From positions 1 through 64,000 of the forward strand of contig NZ_JACHIE010000004.1 in the NCBI RefSeq assembly GCF_014207635.1: a DNA stretch of 64,000 nucleotides, in the 5' to 3' direction. Every line of letters begins with the position of its first letter. The first letter of the stretch is position 1. The DNA is from Acetobacter lovaniensis. GTDB taxonomy: Bacteria; Pseudomonadota; Alphaproteobacteria; Acetobacterales; Acetobacteraceae. The position numbers and the translations under genes were made by a program. The notes below the pieces were generated by a model. The model saw only the letters and a list, made by a program, of their open reading frames with translations. It had not been told where the DNA came from and searched no databases. This document shows, one piece after another, positions 27,901-35,927 of the stretch.

Positions 27901-28062
27901 GGGGGCGACAACGGACACAAGGACCTGCTTGGGAGAAATATCGGGCACGGCCTCCACCGGCAGCCCCATGACCACCATAACCCCGGCAGCCATGAACAGG
28001 CCCAGCCCCCCCATGACCAGCAGACGGCTGCGCAGCAGCGCTTGCAGGTATTGACCTACCAT
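24991..28062 (-). CDS. czcA: CzcA-type heavy-metal RND efflux transporter
   Basis: A 1023-residue inner-membrane proton/cation antiporter with 12 predicted helices and two large periplasmic loops. Helix 4 carries D396-F-G-M-I-V-D402 (AIDFGMIVDGSLVVVEH), the signature of the HME-RND pumps for divalent cations (CzcA, CnrA, NccA types). Cu/Ag pumps of the CusA type have A-x-G-x-x-V-D-A instead. Substrates are therefore inferred to be Co, Zn, Cd or Ni. It opens with VGQYLQALLRSRLLVMGGLG and has the expected VPDISPKQVLV and GEFIPQLDEG motifs. It overlaps its neighbours by one base on both sides and works with the adaptor and TolC-like channel encoded upstream. Confidence 0.95.
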   Translation of the reverse strand: MVGQYLQALLRSRLLVMGGLGLFMAAGVMVVMGLPVEAVPDISPKQVLVSVVAPGLATEEVEKLITFPVETSMTGIPGMTDLRSVSRSGVSVVYAQFADDTDINLDRTRVNERIQQARATISVPGITLSMGPLATGMGEIMQFQIKGAGHSLTELNRLMNWVVVPQMRLVPGVVDVNVNGGGEETYEVTLDQARLIASNLSAGDVYRAVDGNNAASGGGWITHHAEQQIVVGRGLVRSLNDFGNIPVRSNSDGSILRLRDLGHVGMGMRTRLGAVTRDGQGEIVIGVVMMESGASSNATLAAIKDALPRIRQSLPEGVTLDPYYTRATLTDTTIATVRDNLLMGAVLVLGVLVVVIGNWWAALVIASVIPVALVTTMAGMRYFGISANLLSLGAIDFGMIVDGSLVVVEHILARREEEPDVDFTALVISSVQQVIRPVGFAILVIIMVYLPVLTLQGIEGHMFRPMAQTVIMALLASLLYCFTCVPVLSVLLLGRVRPKGETYLITTLRAPYATMVEWGKGHPGILFGGTLAILVLSAGLAIRLGGEFIPQLDEGALTVTTTRLPSASLNTVLASVSLQEQILRRFPEVKAVVSNTGTSAIPTDPMGVNETDSFIFLNDPSTWKTAHTQAGLVAAMDETLRRELPDALYSWSQPVQMRMDDLLSGVRTQIAVSIYGDNLQTLARLGDQVAAAMSGVQGAADVAPAGDGTVPLIVINVDRIQAASRNVAMQDILDTVEAVGGHIGRPVTVGNAMISTQVRFDARQVASIAAISALQIRRADGLGRVMLSQVAHVHEVDGPPRISRDRVRRRMVIQANVRGRDLASYVAQAQARVRQEVKLPAGYTMEWQGQFQNLQSATRRLELVLPIALGLIFALLVLAFGALLPALLVFINLPVAATGGVIALTLRGMPFSISAGIGFIALFGVAILNGVVLVSEISALRARGMQVAQAAFRAAQSRFRPVMATALVASLGFFPMAFSQSAGAEVERPLASVVIGGLVSSTLLTLLVLPLLYARTVREKEQS

Positions 28063-29213
28063 CAGTCCGCGTCCATTCCGGCCAGCTCCACAACGGAGCG
28101 CAACGCAAAGCTGCCGTGGGCTACAACGTGTTCCCCTTCCTTCAGTCCTGCGTGGATAACGGCCTGCTCACCATTGTCCATGACAACATCCACCACAACC
28201 GGATGGTAATGTGTGTTGTCTTTCTGGACAAACACAATGGACTGGCCTGCAATTTTCTGTATGGCTTCGGAGGGCACGACCAGACCCCGAATACCGTCTT
28301 TTTCGGAAAGTGTTCCATTGAGCACCATACCGGGCACCAGTGCGCCAGTCGGGTTGGGTACAACGCTGATCAGCCTGACCAGCCCCGTAAGGGCACTGGC
28401 CATTGCGCCCACCGTATTAATGCGTGAGACAACCGGTCCTGCTGTTGTCTCCGTGCTCTGCCGGGCACCGGGCTGAATGTGCGCTGCCTGCTCCGGCGTC
28501 ACATCGGAGACGATCCATACGCTGGAAAGATCCGCCAGTGTCATGACATCCTGTGCGGGAGAAAGGTCTGCCGCAACGCTCACATCCAGTGTCTGCACCA
28601 CGCCATCCACAGGGGCAATCAGGGTAGACGTTTCGTCCCGGCCTTTACGTCCGCCCTGTTCCGAAACCGAGTTGAACTCCTCCTTGAAGCGATGGCCCAG
28701 CGTATCGGCATCGGCCTGACGGGTCCGCACATTGGCATTGGCCTGCGCCAGCGCATCCTGTCTGCGGTGTAACTCGGCAATGGATACGGCCTGCCCCGCC
28801 AGCAGTTGCGCACGCTGTACAGCCTGTGCTGCATCATGCTGCGCTGCAATGGCAGCATTCAGGGCTGCCTGTGTCTGTGCGTCCTGCAACTGGGCAACGT
28901 GCAGGGAATGGTCCTGATAACGCAGTAATGGCTGTCCGGAGCGCACATGTGTTCCGGGCTGGACCAGCACTGCGAGTACCTTACCACTGCCAGCAGGGTG
29001 AATGTGCACAAGCCGCGTGGTGTCGGGCATGACCTGACAGACGACCGGTATGGTCGGAAAAACCGTGCCAGATGCAACGGTAAAAACCGTAATTCCTTCA
29101 TGGCTGACCGCAGCGGCATCAAGGGAGATATCGGCCGGTAACGCCTGTTCTGCGGCATAGGCGGAAAACTGCGGGAAGGCGCTTGCAAAGCAAAGGAACA
29201 GGAGTTTTTTCAT
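28062..29213 (-). CDS. RND efflux periplasmic adaptor subunit (CzcB/CusB type)
   Basis: A 383-residue membrane-fusion protein. Start at ATG 29213, which overlaps the TolC-family stop (ATGA) and gives a signal peptide MKKLLFLCFASAFPQFSAYA. Lipoyl-like halves flank an alpha-helical hairpin: HIHPAGSGKVLAVLVQPGTH and APVDGVVQTLDVSVAADLSP. The hairpin is Ala/Gln-rich (QLQDAQTQAALNAAIAAQHD). The beta-barrel and membrane-proximal regions follow (GLVVPSEAIQKIAGQSIVFV, LKEGEHVVAHG). No His/Met-rich metal-binding N-terminus is evident. It bridges the inner-membrane pump and the outer-membrane channel. Confidence 0.92.
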   Translation of the reverse strand: MKKLLFLCFASAFPQFSAYAAEQALPADISLDAAAVSHEGITVFTVASGTVFPTIPVVCQVMPDTTRLVHIHPAGSGKVLAVLVQPGTHVRSGQPLLRYQDHSLHVAQLQDAQTQAALNAAIAAQHDAAQAVQRAQLLAGQAVSIAELHRRQDALAQANANVRTRQADADTLGHRFKEEFNSVSEQGGRKGRDETSTLIAPVDGVVQTLDVSVAADLSPAQDVMTLADLSSVWIVSDVTPEQAAHIQPGARQSTETTAGPVVSRINTVGAMASALTGLVRLISVVPNPTGALVPGMVLNGTLSEKDGIRGLVVPSEAIQKIAGQSIVFVQKDNTHYHPVVVDVVMDNGEQAVIHAGLKEGEHVVAHGSFALRSVVELAGMDAD

Positions 29214-30457
29214 GGCACGACGCCCATGGCAAGCAGCATGCGGATGGTTGCAACACGCCATTCTATATCTGCCCGCGCACTGGCCATCTGGGCGTTGCAG
29301 GCTTCCTGCCGGGCTTGCAGGGCCGTATTCAAGGCGACCTCACCAACCCGCCATGCCCGCTCCTGCGCCACGGCGCGTTTTTCCAGACTGTCTGCGGCTG
29401 TGCGCATGGTCTGCCGGGCGGTTGTTGCCGCCATAAGGCGCTCGCGGACCCGCGTAATTTCCAGATGCACCATACGGCGCGCCTGTATTTCCTCACTATT
29501 GGCCGTGGCCAGCCGGTTGCTGGCTTCGGACATGATGGGGGTATTACGCACTTCACTCGGCAACGGAACGCTGAAGTTAATGCCTACACGGTCATCCCAT
29601 GGGCTGCCGTATTGTTTTTCATGGATGGCATCAATGCCAATTTCGGGATTAGGCATAAAAGACCGGCGCGCCAGCTTCATGTTTGCTTCCGCTGCCTCAA
29701 CATTATGGCGCACGACTTTTATGCGCGGGTCGTTCTCTTCCATATCATGAGGGTCCACAAAACGTGCATGTGCCAGCCCATCACCACTACTAAAGTCCAC
29801 GTCACTGGCACGCCCCAGCAGGACTTCCTGCTCGGCAAGGGCATTATTCATGGCCTCTTGCGCCAGGGTCTGTTCGTTGCGGGCATTTTCCAGTCCTGCC
29901 TGTGCCATCTGGCTGTCAGAAAGAGCCAGTTCGCCTGCATGCACTGCGTGCGTCACATTCTGGTTGATCCGGCTTGTGGCACTGTACAGCGCGTTTGCTA
30001 CATTCAGGCGCGCCTGCGCGATCTGCAATGCGGCGGCAGCTTCCAGCACTTTGATCGAAAGCACCATATGCTCGACATTAAGCTGCTCATTAATGGATTC
30101 AGATTCCGCACCAGCGACCTCGCGGGTGGCACTCCCCTGCCCCGGTAGCCAGAGCGGTACGGACAGACCACCCTGATAGGTTGTATATCCCTCATTACTG
30201 CCTATCGCATGATCATCCATATACTCGCCCGAAAGCGTTGGCCCACCCGCAAACCAGGAGCCAGCCGCACTGGCACGCGCTTTGGCGGAATGATGCCCCA
30301 CCTGAAGTGCCTTACGCACGGGGTCAATGCTCCAGGCCATGCTGACCGCATCATGAAAGGACAGCATTTTCTGGGATGTCTGGGCCTGTAGGGAAGACAT
30401 GCCTGCAATCCAGAAAGCCACACCCACAAAAAGGAAGGACCACGTTGGATGACTCAT
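29210..30457 (-). CDS. TolC-family outer-membrane channel (CzcC/CusC type)
   Basis: A 415-residue protein with a signal peptide (FLFVGVAFWIAGMSSLQAQ) and two outer-membrane efflux repeats of long amphipathic helices. Examples are LSFHDAVSMAWSIDPVRKAL at the start of repeat 1, EENDPRIKVVRHNVEAAEAN opening repeat 2, and WRVGEVALNTALQARQEACN near the end. It forms the exit duct of the RND complex. It starts 7 bases after the stop of a small secreted protein gene and overlaps the adaptor gene by 4 bases. Confidence 0.92.
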   Translation of the reverse strand: MSHPTWSFLFVGVAFWIAGMSSLQAQTSQKMLSFHDAVSMAWSIDPVRKALQVGHHSAKARASAAGSWFAGGPTLSGEYMDDHAIGSNEGYTTYQGGLSVPLWLPGQGSATREVAGAESESINEQLNVEHMVLSIKVLEAAAALQIAQARLNVANALYSATSRINQNVTHAVHAGELALSDSQMAQAGLENARNEQTLAQEAMNNALAEQEVLLGRASDVDFSSGDGLAHARFVDPHDMEENDPRIKVVRHNVEAAEANMKLARRSFMPNPEIGIDAIHEKQYGSPWDDRVGINFSVPLPSEVRNTPIMSEASNRLATANSEEIQARRMVHLEITRVRERLMAATTARQTMRTAADSLEKRAVAQERAWRVGEVALNTALQARQEACNAQMASARADIEWRVATIRMLLAMGVVP

Positions 30458-30464
30458 GGCACAA

Positions 30465-30980
30465 TCACTGAGGAATAATGGGCTTGTGATGTGTGATGCG
30501 CGCCGCCAGATCGGTCCATAAATTCGTGGTTACGAGGTTTATGTCTGCCTTGACTGAAGCCGGAGATTGTGTGCGGGAGAAAGAGGAGAGTGACATCCGC
30601 TCCCCAATGACAAAGCGTCCCTGAGCATAGAGCATGGCAGAGATTGTACCCTGCTGCCCTTGCCCCAAAGGCCGCATGACGGTGATCCGCAGATGTGGCG
30701 GCGGGACTGCTATAACCGCAAAGGCCTGCAATTGCAGTGCGTCGGATGGACAGGCCAAACCACCCAATACCGCATCACGCAATACGGAAAAGGGGTATCC
30801 ACCATAAGTGCCATCAATATGAAGGCGAATGCCCTGCCCGGCAGTTTTGCAAATATCATCTGCAGCATCGTCCGCATGGGCGGGCCGGAGACTCACACAA
30901 ACCAGACACAGGATCATGACCCCATAACGGGCGAACTGGTTTGCGGTATTTGCCTGTCCTCGTTTTACACTCACGTTCAT
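30465..30980 (-). CDS. Small secreted protein, first gene of the efflux operon
   Basis: A 171-residue protein of unknown family. Start at ATG 30980 is supported by AGGGTG about 5 bases upstream; a longer frame to 31043 lacks this. The signal peptide (YGVMILCLVCVSLRPAHA) is followed by ADDAADDICKTAGQGIRLHI and a region that looks like a small beta-rich domain (LQAFAVIAVPPPHLRITVMR, TISAMLYAQGRFVIGERMSL). Two cysteines, in DICKTAG and GGLACPSD, could form a disulfide. Its position directly before the channel gene suggests a periplasmic accessory, for example metal sensing or delivery, but nothing in the sequence proves it. Confidence 0.75.
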   Translation of the reverse strand: MNVSVKRGQANTANQFARYGVMILCLVCVSLRPAHADDAADDICKTAGQGIRLHIDGTYGGYPFSVLRDAVLGGLACPSDALQLQAFAVIAVPPPHLRITVMRPLGQGQQGTISAMLYAQGRFVIGERMSLSSFSRTQSPASVKADINLVTTNLWTDLAARITHHKPIIPQ

Positions 30981-31080
30981 AATCACCCTGTTGAAAGTCA
31001 TAACCTTCATAACAGGGGAAAATGACGTGAACCTGAACGACATGAAAAAAGTAGAAAATCAGAACAGGAGGGATATTAAA

Positions 31081-31095
31081 GGCAGACTGTCTGCC
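31081..31095. promoter_or_regulatory. Perfect 7-bp-arm palindrome upstream of the efflux operon
   Basis: GGCAGAC-T-GTCTGCC is a perfect odd palindrome 100 bases upstream of the first efflux gene and 50 bases downstream of the sugar-cluster's last gene. It could be an operator for the efflux promoter. It could also be a short hairpin helping to end the preceding transcript, since minus-strand TTTAAT follows. The choice cannot be made from sequence alone. Confidence 0.35.
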
Positions 31096-31145
31096 CAGAG
31101 TTTTGTAGAAGATGAAGACTTCCTAAAAACCCTTGACTCTATTTT

Positions 31146-31565
31146 TTAATCCTGATTTTTCGAAATAGTCTTTTTGAAATAACTATAAAATTGAGAATTA
31201 ATCCAACCAAAAGACGCTTTGTTTTTGAACCATATATCATGCACACCATCAGTTACAGCCAAGGCGCCATATCCATCGCTTGTAAAAAAGCTTAAATCCT
31301 TCCCTTCTATCCACATACATTGATCTATCTTGGGATCGACATATTCAGAATCATCATGAATGAAAATATTATAAATTCTATCAATATACTCCCGGTTTAT
31401 ATGTTGATCCAGTTGTACTTTTTCATTCATATAACCCCAGTATTTATTTGCGATACCAGCATTGTTGCATACAAACATTTCCTCAGCAAAACACGTCGAC
31501 AAAGGAGATACGACTGAAACTGCAAGAAATAACAAGGTTATTTTAAGAAAAATCATGCGGTCCAT
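31146..31565 (-). CDS. Small secreted hypothetical protein ending the sugar cluster
   Basis: A 139-residue protein starting at ATG 31565, with GAGAGG 5 bases upstream and 10 bases after the YfhO-like gene stop. A signal peptide (MIFLKITLLFLAVSVVSPLS, cleaved near CFAEE) precedes a mature part with two cysteines (FVCNNAG and DQCMWIEG) and many aromatic residues (YWGYMNEK, SFGWINSQFYSYFKK). No family recognised. Likely periplasmic, co-transcribed with the cluster. Base composition is A+T-rich like the gene before it. Confidence 0.7.
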   Translation of the reverse strand: MDRMIFLKITLLFLAVSVVSPLSTCFAEEMFVCNNAGIANKYWGYMNEKVQLDQHINREYIDRIYNIFIHDDSEYVDPKIDQCMWIEGKDLSFFTSDGYGALAVTDGVHDIWFKNKASFGWINSQFYSYFKKTISKNQD

Positions 31566-31575
31566 AACGGCCTCT

Positions 31576-33759
31576 CTATGCCTCTTCTTTATTTCTGTAA
31601 GGAATCCTGTAAAGTCCATTCCATAAAAAATTCATGTTCATAATCAAAATTGTCAGAACAATACTCAGTCCAAACAGAGGCAACGTGATGCGTATACCGG
31701 GCACATGATAAGTAAGCTGCACAATTCCTGTTGAACCATCATCGGGTAGATCTACCGCCAGCAGGAAGCCTGCAACCGTGGAAACAGGCACAGACACACC
31801 ATTAAAGACCGCCTCATAACCCGGCCAGGAAGTCCGGGCGAAAATAAGCCTGTTCACACCTTTACTGCGAGATGTAATAGCCAGTGTTTCAAGCGCAGCA
31901 CTGGCAGTCGAGCTTTCCACAACGGATACACCATTCACCGGCCACGATAATGTTCCCGGCAATTTTTCATTCGGCAGAGTGTGAGAAAAGGTACGGGTAT
32001 ACGGGTTAGTTGCAGCCAGCTCCTGCCAGTCAGACGGTTTTTCGCGCATAAAGACGTCAACCTGCGGCCCATTTGTAGCGATGACATTTTTGACACGCAT
32101 CAGATCAAAAAAGGACATTCCGGTAGAGGACTCCAGTTCCAGACCAGCTATTCCGGACTCTATCGGCGTAAATCCCTGAACCATTCGGAAAAATCTTTTT
32201 TGCAAAGCATACTGTTTGATTGGCGAATACCCATTAACGCTCGGTCGCCCGGAAACAAGCCCCATATTGCCGAACCAGATGTATTTTATATAGTCACTCC
32301 CTTTTACAATCCAAGTATCATTATACACATCATAAATAAGGCACATGTTATAATCGGTATCAGTTGTATTTAAATTAATGTTTTGGGATATTTCAGGGTA
32401 TAAAATTGCTTTTGGAAATAGATTATTATATCCCCCACCGGACACGCGAGAGACAACCGCAAGCACAAGAGTCATGGCAATCAGTTTAGCCAAACTCAAA
32501 TCTTTTTGTGCAAATTTCAAACCAAAATATACGCACAGAGCGACGGCAAGAGCAATACCAATAATTTTATGCGGATATTGCAGAATTGACATTATCCCTG
32601 TTACTATCAGAACCAATATAAAACTGTATACTTTCACTTTAGATAATTCTTTACCCCTGTAATGGCTCCACAGATAGAGTGTGGCCAGAGTCAGGAAAAT
32701 TTGGAAAAATACTGCAAATCTAATAGGAAGCTTCATTACATTGATGCCCCCTGCCCCCTGTGTCAGAACCAAAAATACAATAACATAAATGAAAATACAT
32801 ATATTTTTTTGTGGAATACGTCGTACCGACTGCCAGTTGGTAAATATCAATGCTGGCAAAACAAACCACGCCACATAGTATATGGATGCTTTAATATTCA
32901 TCTCTGTCGGATACAGAATATGTGAGGGATGAATAGGGTTGAAGACCGCCAGCAAATCGCCCAGACTTGGAATCATGGACGTCACGGTTGTCATATCGGA
33001 TTTGGTTCTGTCTGAAATCAGCACCATAGCCAATGTCGGCACAACAGCCATTAAAGCCGCCATTCCTCCCAGACAAAGGGAAAGAAAAGGTAAACAGGAA
33101 GGCAGGTTTCTGTTTTGGTATATTTCCATGCCTGAATAGATCAGACCACATAAACCAAAAGCGACGATCGTTTGCGGGAAGCCGCTTGTAATGGTGAGAT
33201 ATGTCGCAACAACAGCAGCCAAGAAATCCCACTTTGAATCTTTGGCCCGAAAAACAAATGCTACAGCCCATACCATGAACGCTATGGAAGAAAATTCAGG
33301 AAACCAGCTTTCTGCAAACCAGTAAAAAATAAAATTGTTCAGAACAACGGTAATAGCAGCAAGATATGAATATTTATTAGAAATACCCAGAGTTCTGCTT
33401 AGAAAAAATATGCCAGAAGAGAGCATGCCGTAATGGATAACTGCCAGAAACCCAGCCCCACCCGATAAGGACTGAATAATGGGCAGAAAAGAATACAGAA
33501 CCAATTCTACCGGATTAAATATACCATATTGAAACTCACCAACAATGTTCCCACCGAACCAGCTATGCGTGGTCATAAATGGAATTTGATGGTAGTTCAG
33601 AAGCATGCTGCCGATAGAGTAAAATGTAGGCATATATTGGGTCTGCATATCATCCCGATAATATGCGTTCCCATCAATCAGCAAAGGTATGCCAGAAAGA
33701 ATTATTCCGACAAGGAAACTCAACACCAGATTGGTATAGATTTTATTATTACCAGACAT
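31576..33759 (-). CDS. YfhO-like polytopic membrane protein (putative glycosyltransferase)
   Basis: A 727-residue protein with about twelve membrane helices followed by a C-terminal extracytoplasmic domain and a last helix (LPLFGLSIVLTILIMNMNFL). The first loop, NAYYRDDMQTQYMPTFYSIG, resembles the acidic (D-D) loop of GT-C glycosyltransferases. The soluble end contains the GNMGLVSGRPSVNGYSP and VNRLIFARTSWPGYEAVFNG motifs characteristic of the YfhO family. In Gram-positive bacteria YfhO-type proteins use undecaprenyl-linked sugars to glycosylate teichoic acids outside the membrane. Here it would be the final transferase using the product of the GT2/GtrA pair. Lower G+C than upstream genes suggests separate acquisition. 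Confidence 0.85.
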   Translation of the reverse strand: MSGNNKIYTNLVLSFLVGIILSGIPLLIDGNAYYRDDMQTQYMPTFYSIGSMLLNYHQIPFMTTHSWFGGNIVGEFQYGIFNPVELVLYSFLPIIQSLSGGAGFLAVIHYGMLSSGIFFLSRTLGISNKYSYLAAITVVLNNFIFYWFAESWFPEFSSIAFMVWAVAFVFRAKDSKWDFLAAVVATYLTITSGFPQTIVAFGLCGLIYSGMEIYQNRNLPSCLPFLSLCLGGMAALMAVVPTLAMVLISDRTKSDMTTVTSMIPSLGDLLAVFNPIHPSHILYPTEMNIKASIYYVAWFVLPALIFTNWQSVRRIPQKNICIFIYVIVFLVLTQGAGGINVMKLPIRFAVFFQIFLTLATLYLWSHYRGKELSKVKVYSFILVLIVTGIMSILQYPHKIIGIALAVALCVYFGLKFAQKDLSLAKLIAMTLVLAVVSRVSGGGYNNLFPKAILYPEISQNINLNTTDTDYNMCLIYDVYNDTWIVKGSDYIKYIWFGNMGLVSGRPSVNGYSPIKQYALQKRFFRMVQGFTPIESGIAGLELESSTGMSFFDLMRVKNVIATNGPQVDVFMREKPSDWQELAATNPYTRTFSHTLPNEKLPGTLSWPVNGVSVVESSTASAALETLAITSRSKGVNRLIFARTSWPGYEAVFNGVSVPVSTVAGFLLAVDLPDDGSTGIVQLTYHVPGIRITLPLFGLSIVLTILIMNMNFLWNGLYRIPYRNKEEA

Positions 33760-33793
33760 TTTGTTTCCTCAAAAAATCCGTAGGTTCTGCCTG

Positions 33794-34366
33794 TTACGCA
33801 TTTGAAAAATCTTCCCAGAGTGTGAGGCACTTGGTGCAAACCATTTCTGGCATAATATTCAAATCTGATAATTTACCCTGCATGCTCAGGACAAGATTGT
33901 CCCATACATCAGGTTCTTGAACATGGTGCAACTCGGGCGAGACTGCGCAGATTTTTAAACCTGCGTCTCGTAAGGCTTTCATCACGTCGGCATGTAACGG
34001 ATTTCCCGTAAAGCTGTCTGCCCAGACCCAGTCCACGTGGCGCTCTACGACTTTGAGGTCACTGACAAGGTTCAGAGCTGTCCGGTAATCTTCAAATTCT
34101 GATACACGCAGGGCAAAGTTGGGCACTCCCGCGCGCGCATATTTGCGAATAAACGGAAAGCTCTCATCAAGAATAAAAAAATCCTGAACCCCATACTGCT
34201 CAAGCAGGGGCAGAAGGCGTTCTTCCATGCCTTCTTCCTTGACATTGGCAATCAGGAAGCGATGCTTGTACTGTTCCAACCATTCCTCAAGCCGGGGTGC
34301 ATCGGTCATAAACGGATCATGCGTCACCAGAATATCGTTCCCGTGGTTCCGTAGATCAATTTCCAC
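33794..34366 (-). CDS. Glycerophosphodiester phosphodiesterase-like protein, N-terminus unresolved
   Basis: A PI-PLC/GDPD-fold protein. VEIDLRNHGNDILVTHDPF carries the conserved E-x-D and H-D pairs, then RFLIANVKEEGME and DFFILDESFPFIRK follow. The catalytic HR pair that opens this fold is encoded upstream in the same frame: the translation EYPDHRRNALTQIEATPVRF runs from about 34423. But no ATG, GTG or TTG exists between a stop near 34427 and that HR. The first standard start, GTG 34366, would remove the catalytic His. Either a rare CTG start, a frameshift from the overlapping GT2 gene, or an inactivating indel must apply. In the cluster it might hydrolyse a phosphodiester-linked intermediate. 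Confidence 0.75.
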   Translation of the reverse strand: MEIDLRNHGNDILVTHDPFMTDAPRLEEWLEQYKHRFLIANVKEEGMEERLLPLLEQYGVQDFFILDESFPFIRKYARAGVPNFALRVSEFEDYRTALNLVSDLKVVERHVDWVWADSFTGNPLHADVMKALRDAGLKICAVSPELHHVQEPDVWDNLVLSMQGKLSDLNIMPEMVCTKCLTLWEDFSNA

Positions 34367-34398
34367 CCCGAACCGTACTGGTGTCGCTTCGATCTGCG

Positions 34399-35130
34399 TC
34401 AGCGCATTACGACGGTGATCAGGGTATTCCGCAGCTCAAAAATATAGGCAAACGTCCGGCGGATCAGCTTGATGCGTGTTTTCCAGCTTCCGCCCCCCTT
34501 GGCTTCGCCATGAAGCCTCTGGGAAAAATCGACCGGGATGGTGACAATCTCATAACCATTCCGGCGCGCCTGATAGAGCAGGTAGAGATCGAGCGAGAAG
34601 TCTTTGGGGGCATCGTGCCGGATATAACGCTCATAAAATGTACGGGAAAAGAGTTTGGGCTGGGCATTCACATCATCCAGCCTTACCTTCAGTGCCGCAG
34701 AAGCCACGCATTGCATGCCGAATGTAAAAAGAGCCTCAAGCAGGCGGCGGTTACGCCGTTTGCCTTTAATAATCCGCTGCGCCGGAGGCAGGGATTGGTA
34801 CAGGTCAAACGCCGTTAGCACGTCTTTGGGGTCGGTCTGCATATCCGCATGGGTCCATGCCAGAACATCCCCCTGTGCAGCGGCAAGCCCCTGTGTGATC
34901 CCATAACCATAGCCCTGATTGACCGGCACCCGCACAACGCGGAAGCGCGGATCTGCGTGTGTGGCCATTTCCTGCTCAAAAACGGCCGGAGAGGTATCAC
35001 CAGACCCGTTATCGACCAGAATGACTTCCACATCCTGCCGCGACCCAAGGGTTTCGCGCAGTCGGCGGAAAATCAGGGGAATATTGCCTGCTTCATTATA
35101 GCAGGGGATCACTATGGAAAGGAGGCTCAT
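34399..35130 (-). CDS. GT2-family glycosyltransferase (polyprenyl-phosphate type)
   Basis: A 243-residue cytoplasmic enzyme with the GT-A fold: SIVIPCYNEAGNIPLIFRRL, VILVDNGSGDTS (nucleotide-binding Asp), NQGYGYGITQGLAAAQGDVL, and the acidic metal-binding segment AWTHADMQTDP. Membrane segments at the C-terminus are absent, unlike ArnC/GtrB. The family includes dolichyl/undecaprenyl-phosphate sugar transferases, and GtrA in the same cluster supports a lipid-carrier acceptor. It overlaps the preceding nucleotidyltransferase by 4 bases and its end overlaps the GDPD-like coding region. Confidence 0.9.
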   Translation of the reverse strand: MSLLSIVIPCYNEAGNIPLIFRRLRETLGSRQDVEVILVDNGSGDTSPAVFEQEMATHADPRFRVVRVPVNQGYGYGITQGLAAAQGDVLAWTHADMQTDPKDVLTAFDLYQSLPPAQRIIKGKRRNRRLLEALFTFGMQCVASAALKVRLDDVNAQPKLFSRTFYERYIRHDAPKDFSLDLYLLYQARRNGYEIVTIPVDFSQRLHGEAKGGGSWKTRIKLIRRTFAYIFELRNTLITVVMR

Positions 35131-35927
35131 CGTGCCTTTTCTTCCGTCAGAAAATCAACCCAGTATTGGATCGTGTTTTCGTAAAGTTCGTAATCAGCCG
35201 GGGTGCCCCAGCACAGATACCGATCAATTTCGATGACGCGCACGTTCAGCCCTTGTTCAATCAGGTAACGGAACACCTGATCCACATAGAACTCGCCATT
35301 AATCCGGTCGTTTGCGGCAATCATGGCATCGGCTGCGGAAACAAAGTCACACCCCCGGCGGAACCAGAAAGTGCCAACTACGGCATGATCTTCCTGCGGT
35401 GTGTCGCTGATGGGTGTTTTGATGGACACACCAAGTGCTTTATCGCCTTCTGTCCGCACCCAGCCGTAGGCATGGGGATTGGCGCAGACTGCCTCGTTCT
35501 GCCGGAAGGTGAAAATAAGTGCATCAGCCTGTTCTGCCGCCTGTTCAAAAGCTGAGGGCAGCAGGTCCATGCCGTTATCACAGGCTGCAATCATTAAGGG
35601 CTGGTCCGTATTAATACGTTCACGGGCCAGCAGGCAGGTGGAAGCCTGCCCTTCTGTCAGGCGGTCCACGGGAATAAAATCCGCGTTGGGGTAGTAGCTG
35701 CGGATTGTCTCCGTAACTCCATCACGAATATGGAAGTCGCGGACCACAAATGTCAGGTTTGTCCCTGCTGCCTGCGGGTTGATTGGCAGGTCTGCTACGG
35801 CGGCAACCACCATGGGTACTTTTGTGCCTGTACGCCGCAGTGTTGTGGGGATGACCGGCTTGTGCAGGCTGTAGCCCTGCTGGGCAAAACGGCTGCCCGC
35901 TCCTGCCATGGGAATAAGAATGTTCAT
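35127..35927 (-). CDS. Sugar nucleotidyltransferase-like protein (second of two)
   Basis: A 266-residue NTP-transferase-fold protein: MNILIPMAGAGSRFAQQGYS followed by LHKPVIP, the G-x-G-x-R-(x)n-K-P signature of RmlA/GalU-type enzymes. Then ACDNGMDLLP (metal-binding D) and GWVRTEGDKALGVSIKTPIS follow, and it ends RYLCWGTPADYELYENTIQY. Such enzymes join a sugar- or polyol-phosphate to a nucleotide. It overlaps both neighbours by 4 bases. The adjacent paralogue has the same closing pattern (WGTP-D-x-x-E/Y), so the pair may act as a heteromer or on successive substrates. Confidence 0.88.
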   Translation of the reverse strand: MNILIPMAGAGSRFAQQGYSLHKPVIPTTLRRTGTKVPMVVAAVADLPINPQAAGTNLTFVVRDFHIRDGVTETIRSYYPNADFIPVDRLTEGQASTCLLARERINTDQPLMIAACDNGMDLLPSAFEQAAEQADALIFTFRQNEAVCANPHAYGWVRTEGDKALGVSIKTPISDTPQEDHAVVGTFWFRRGCDFVSAADAMIAANDRINGEFYVDQVFRYLIEQGLNVRVIEIDRYLCWGTPADYELYENTIQYWVDFLTEEKAR

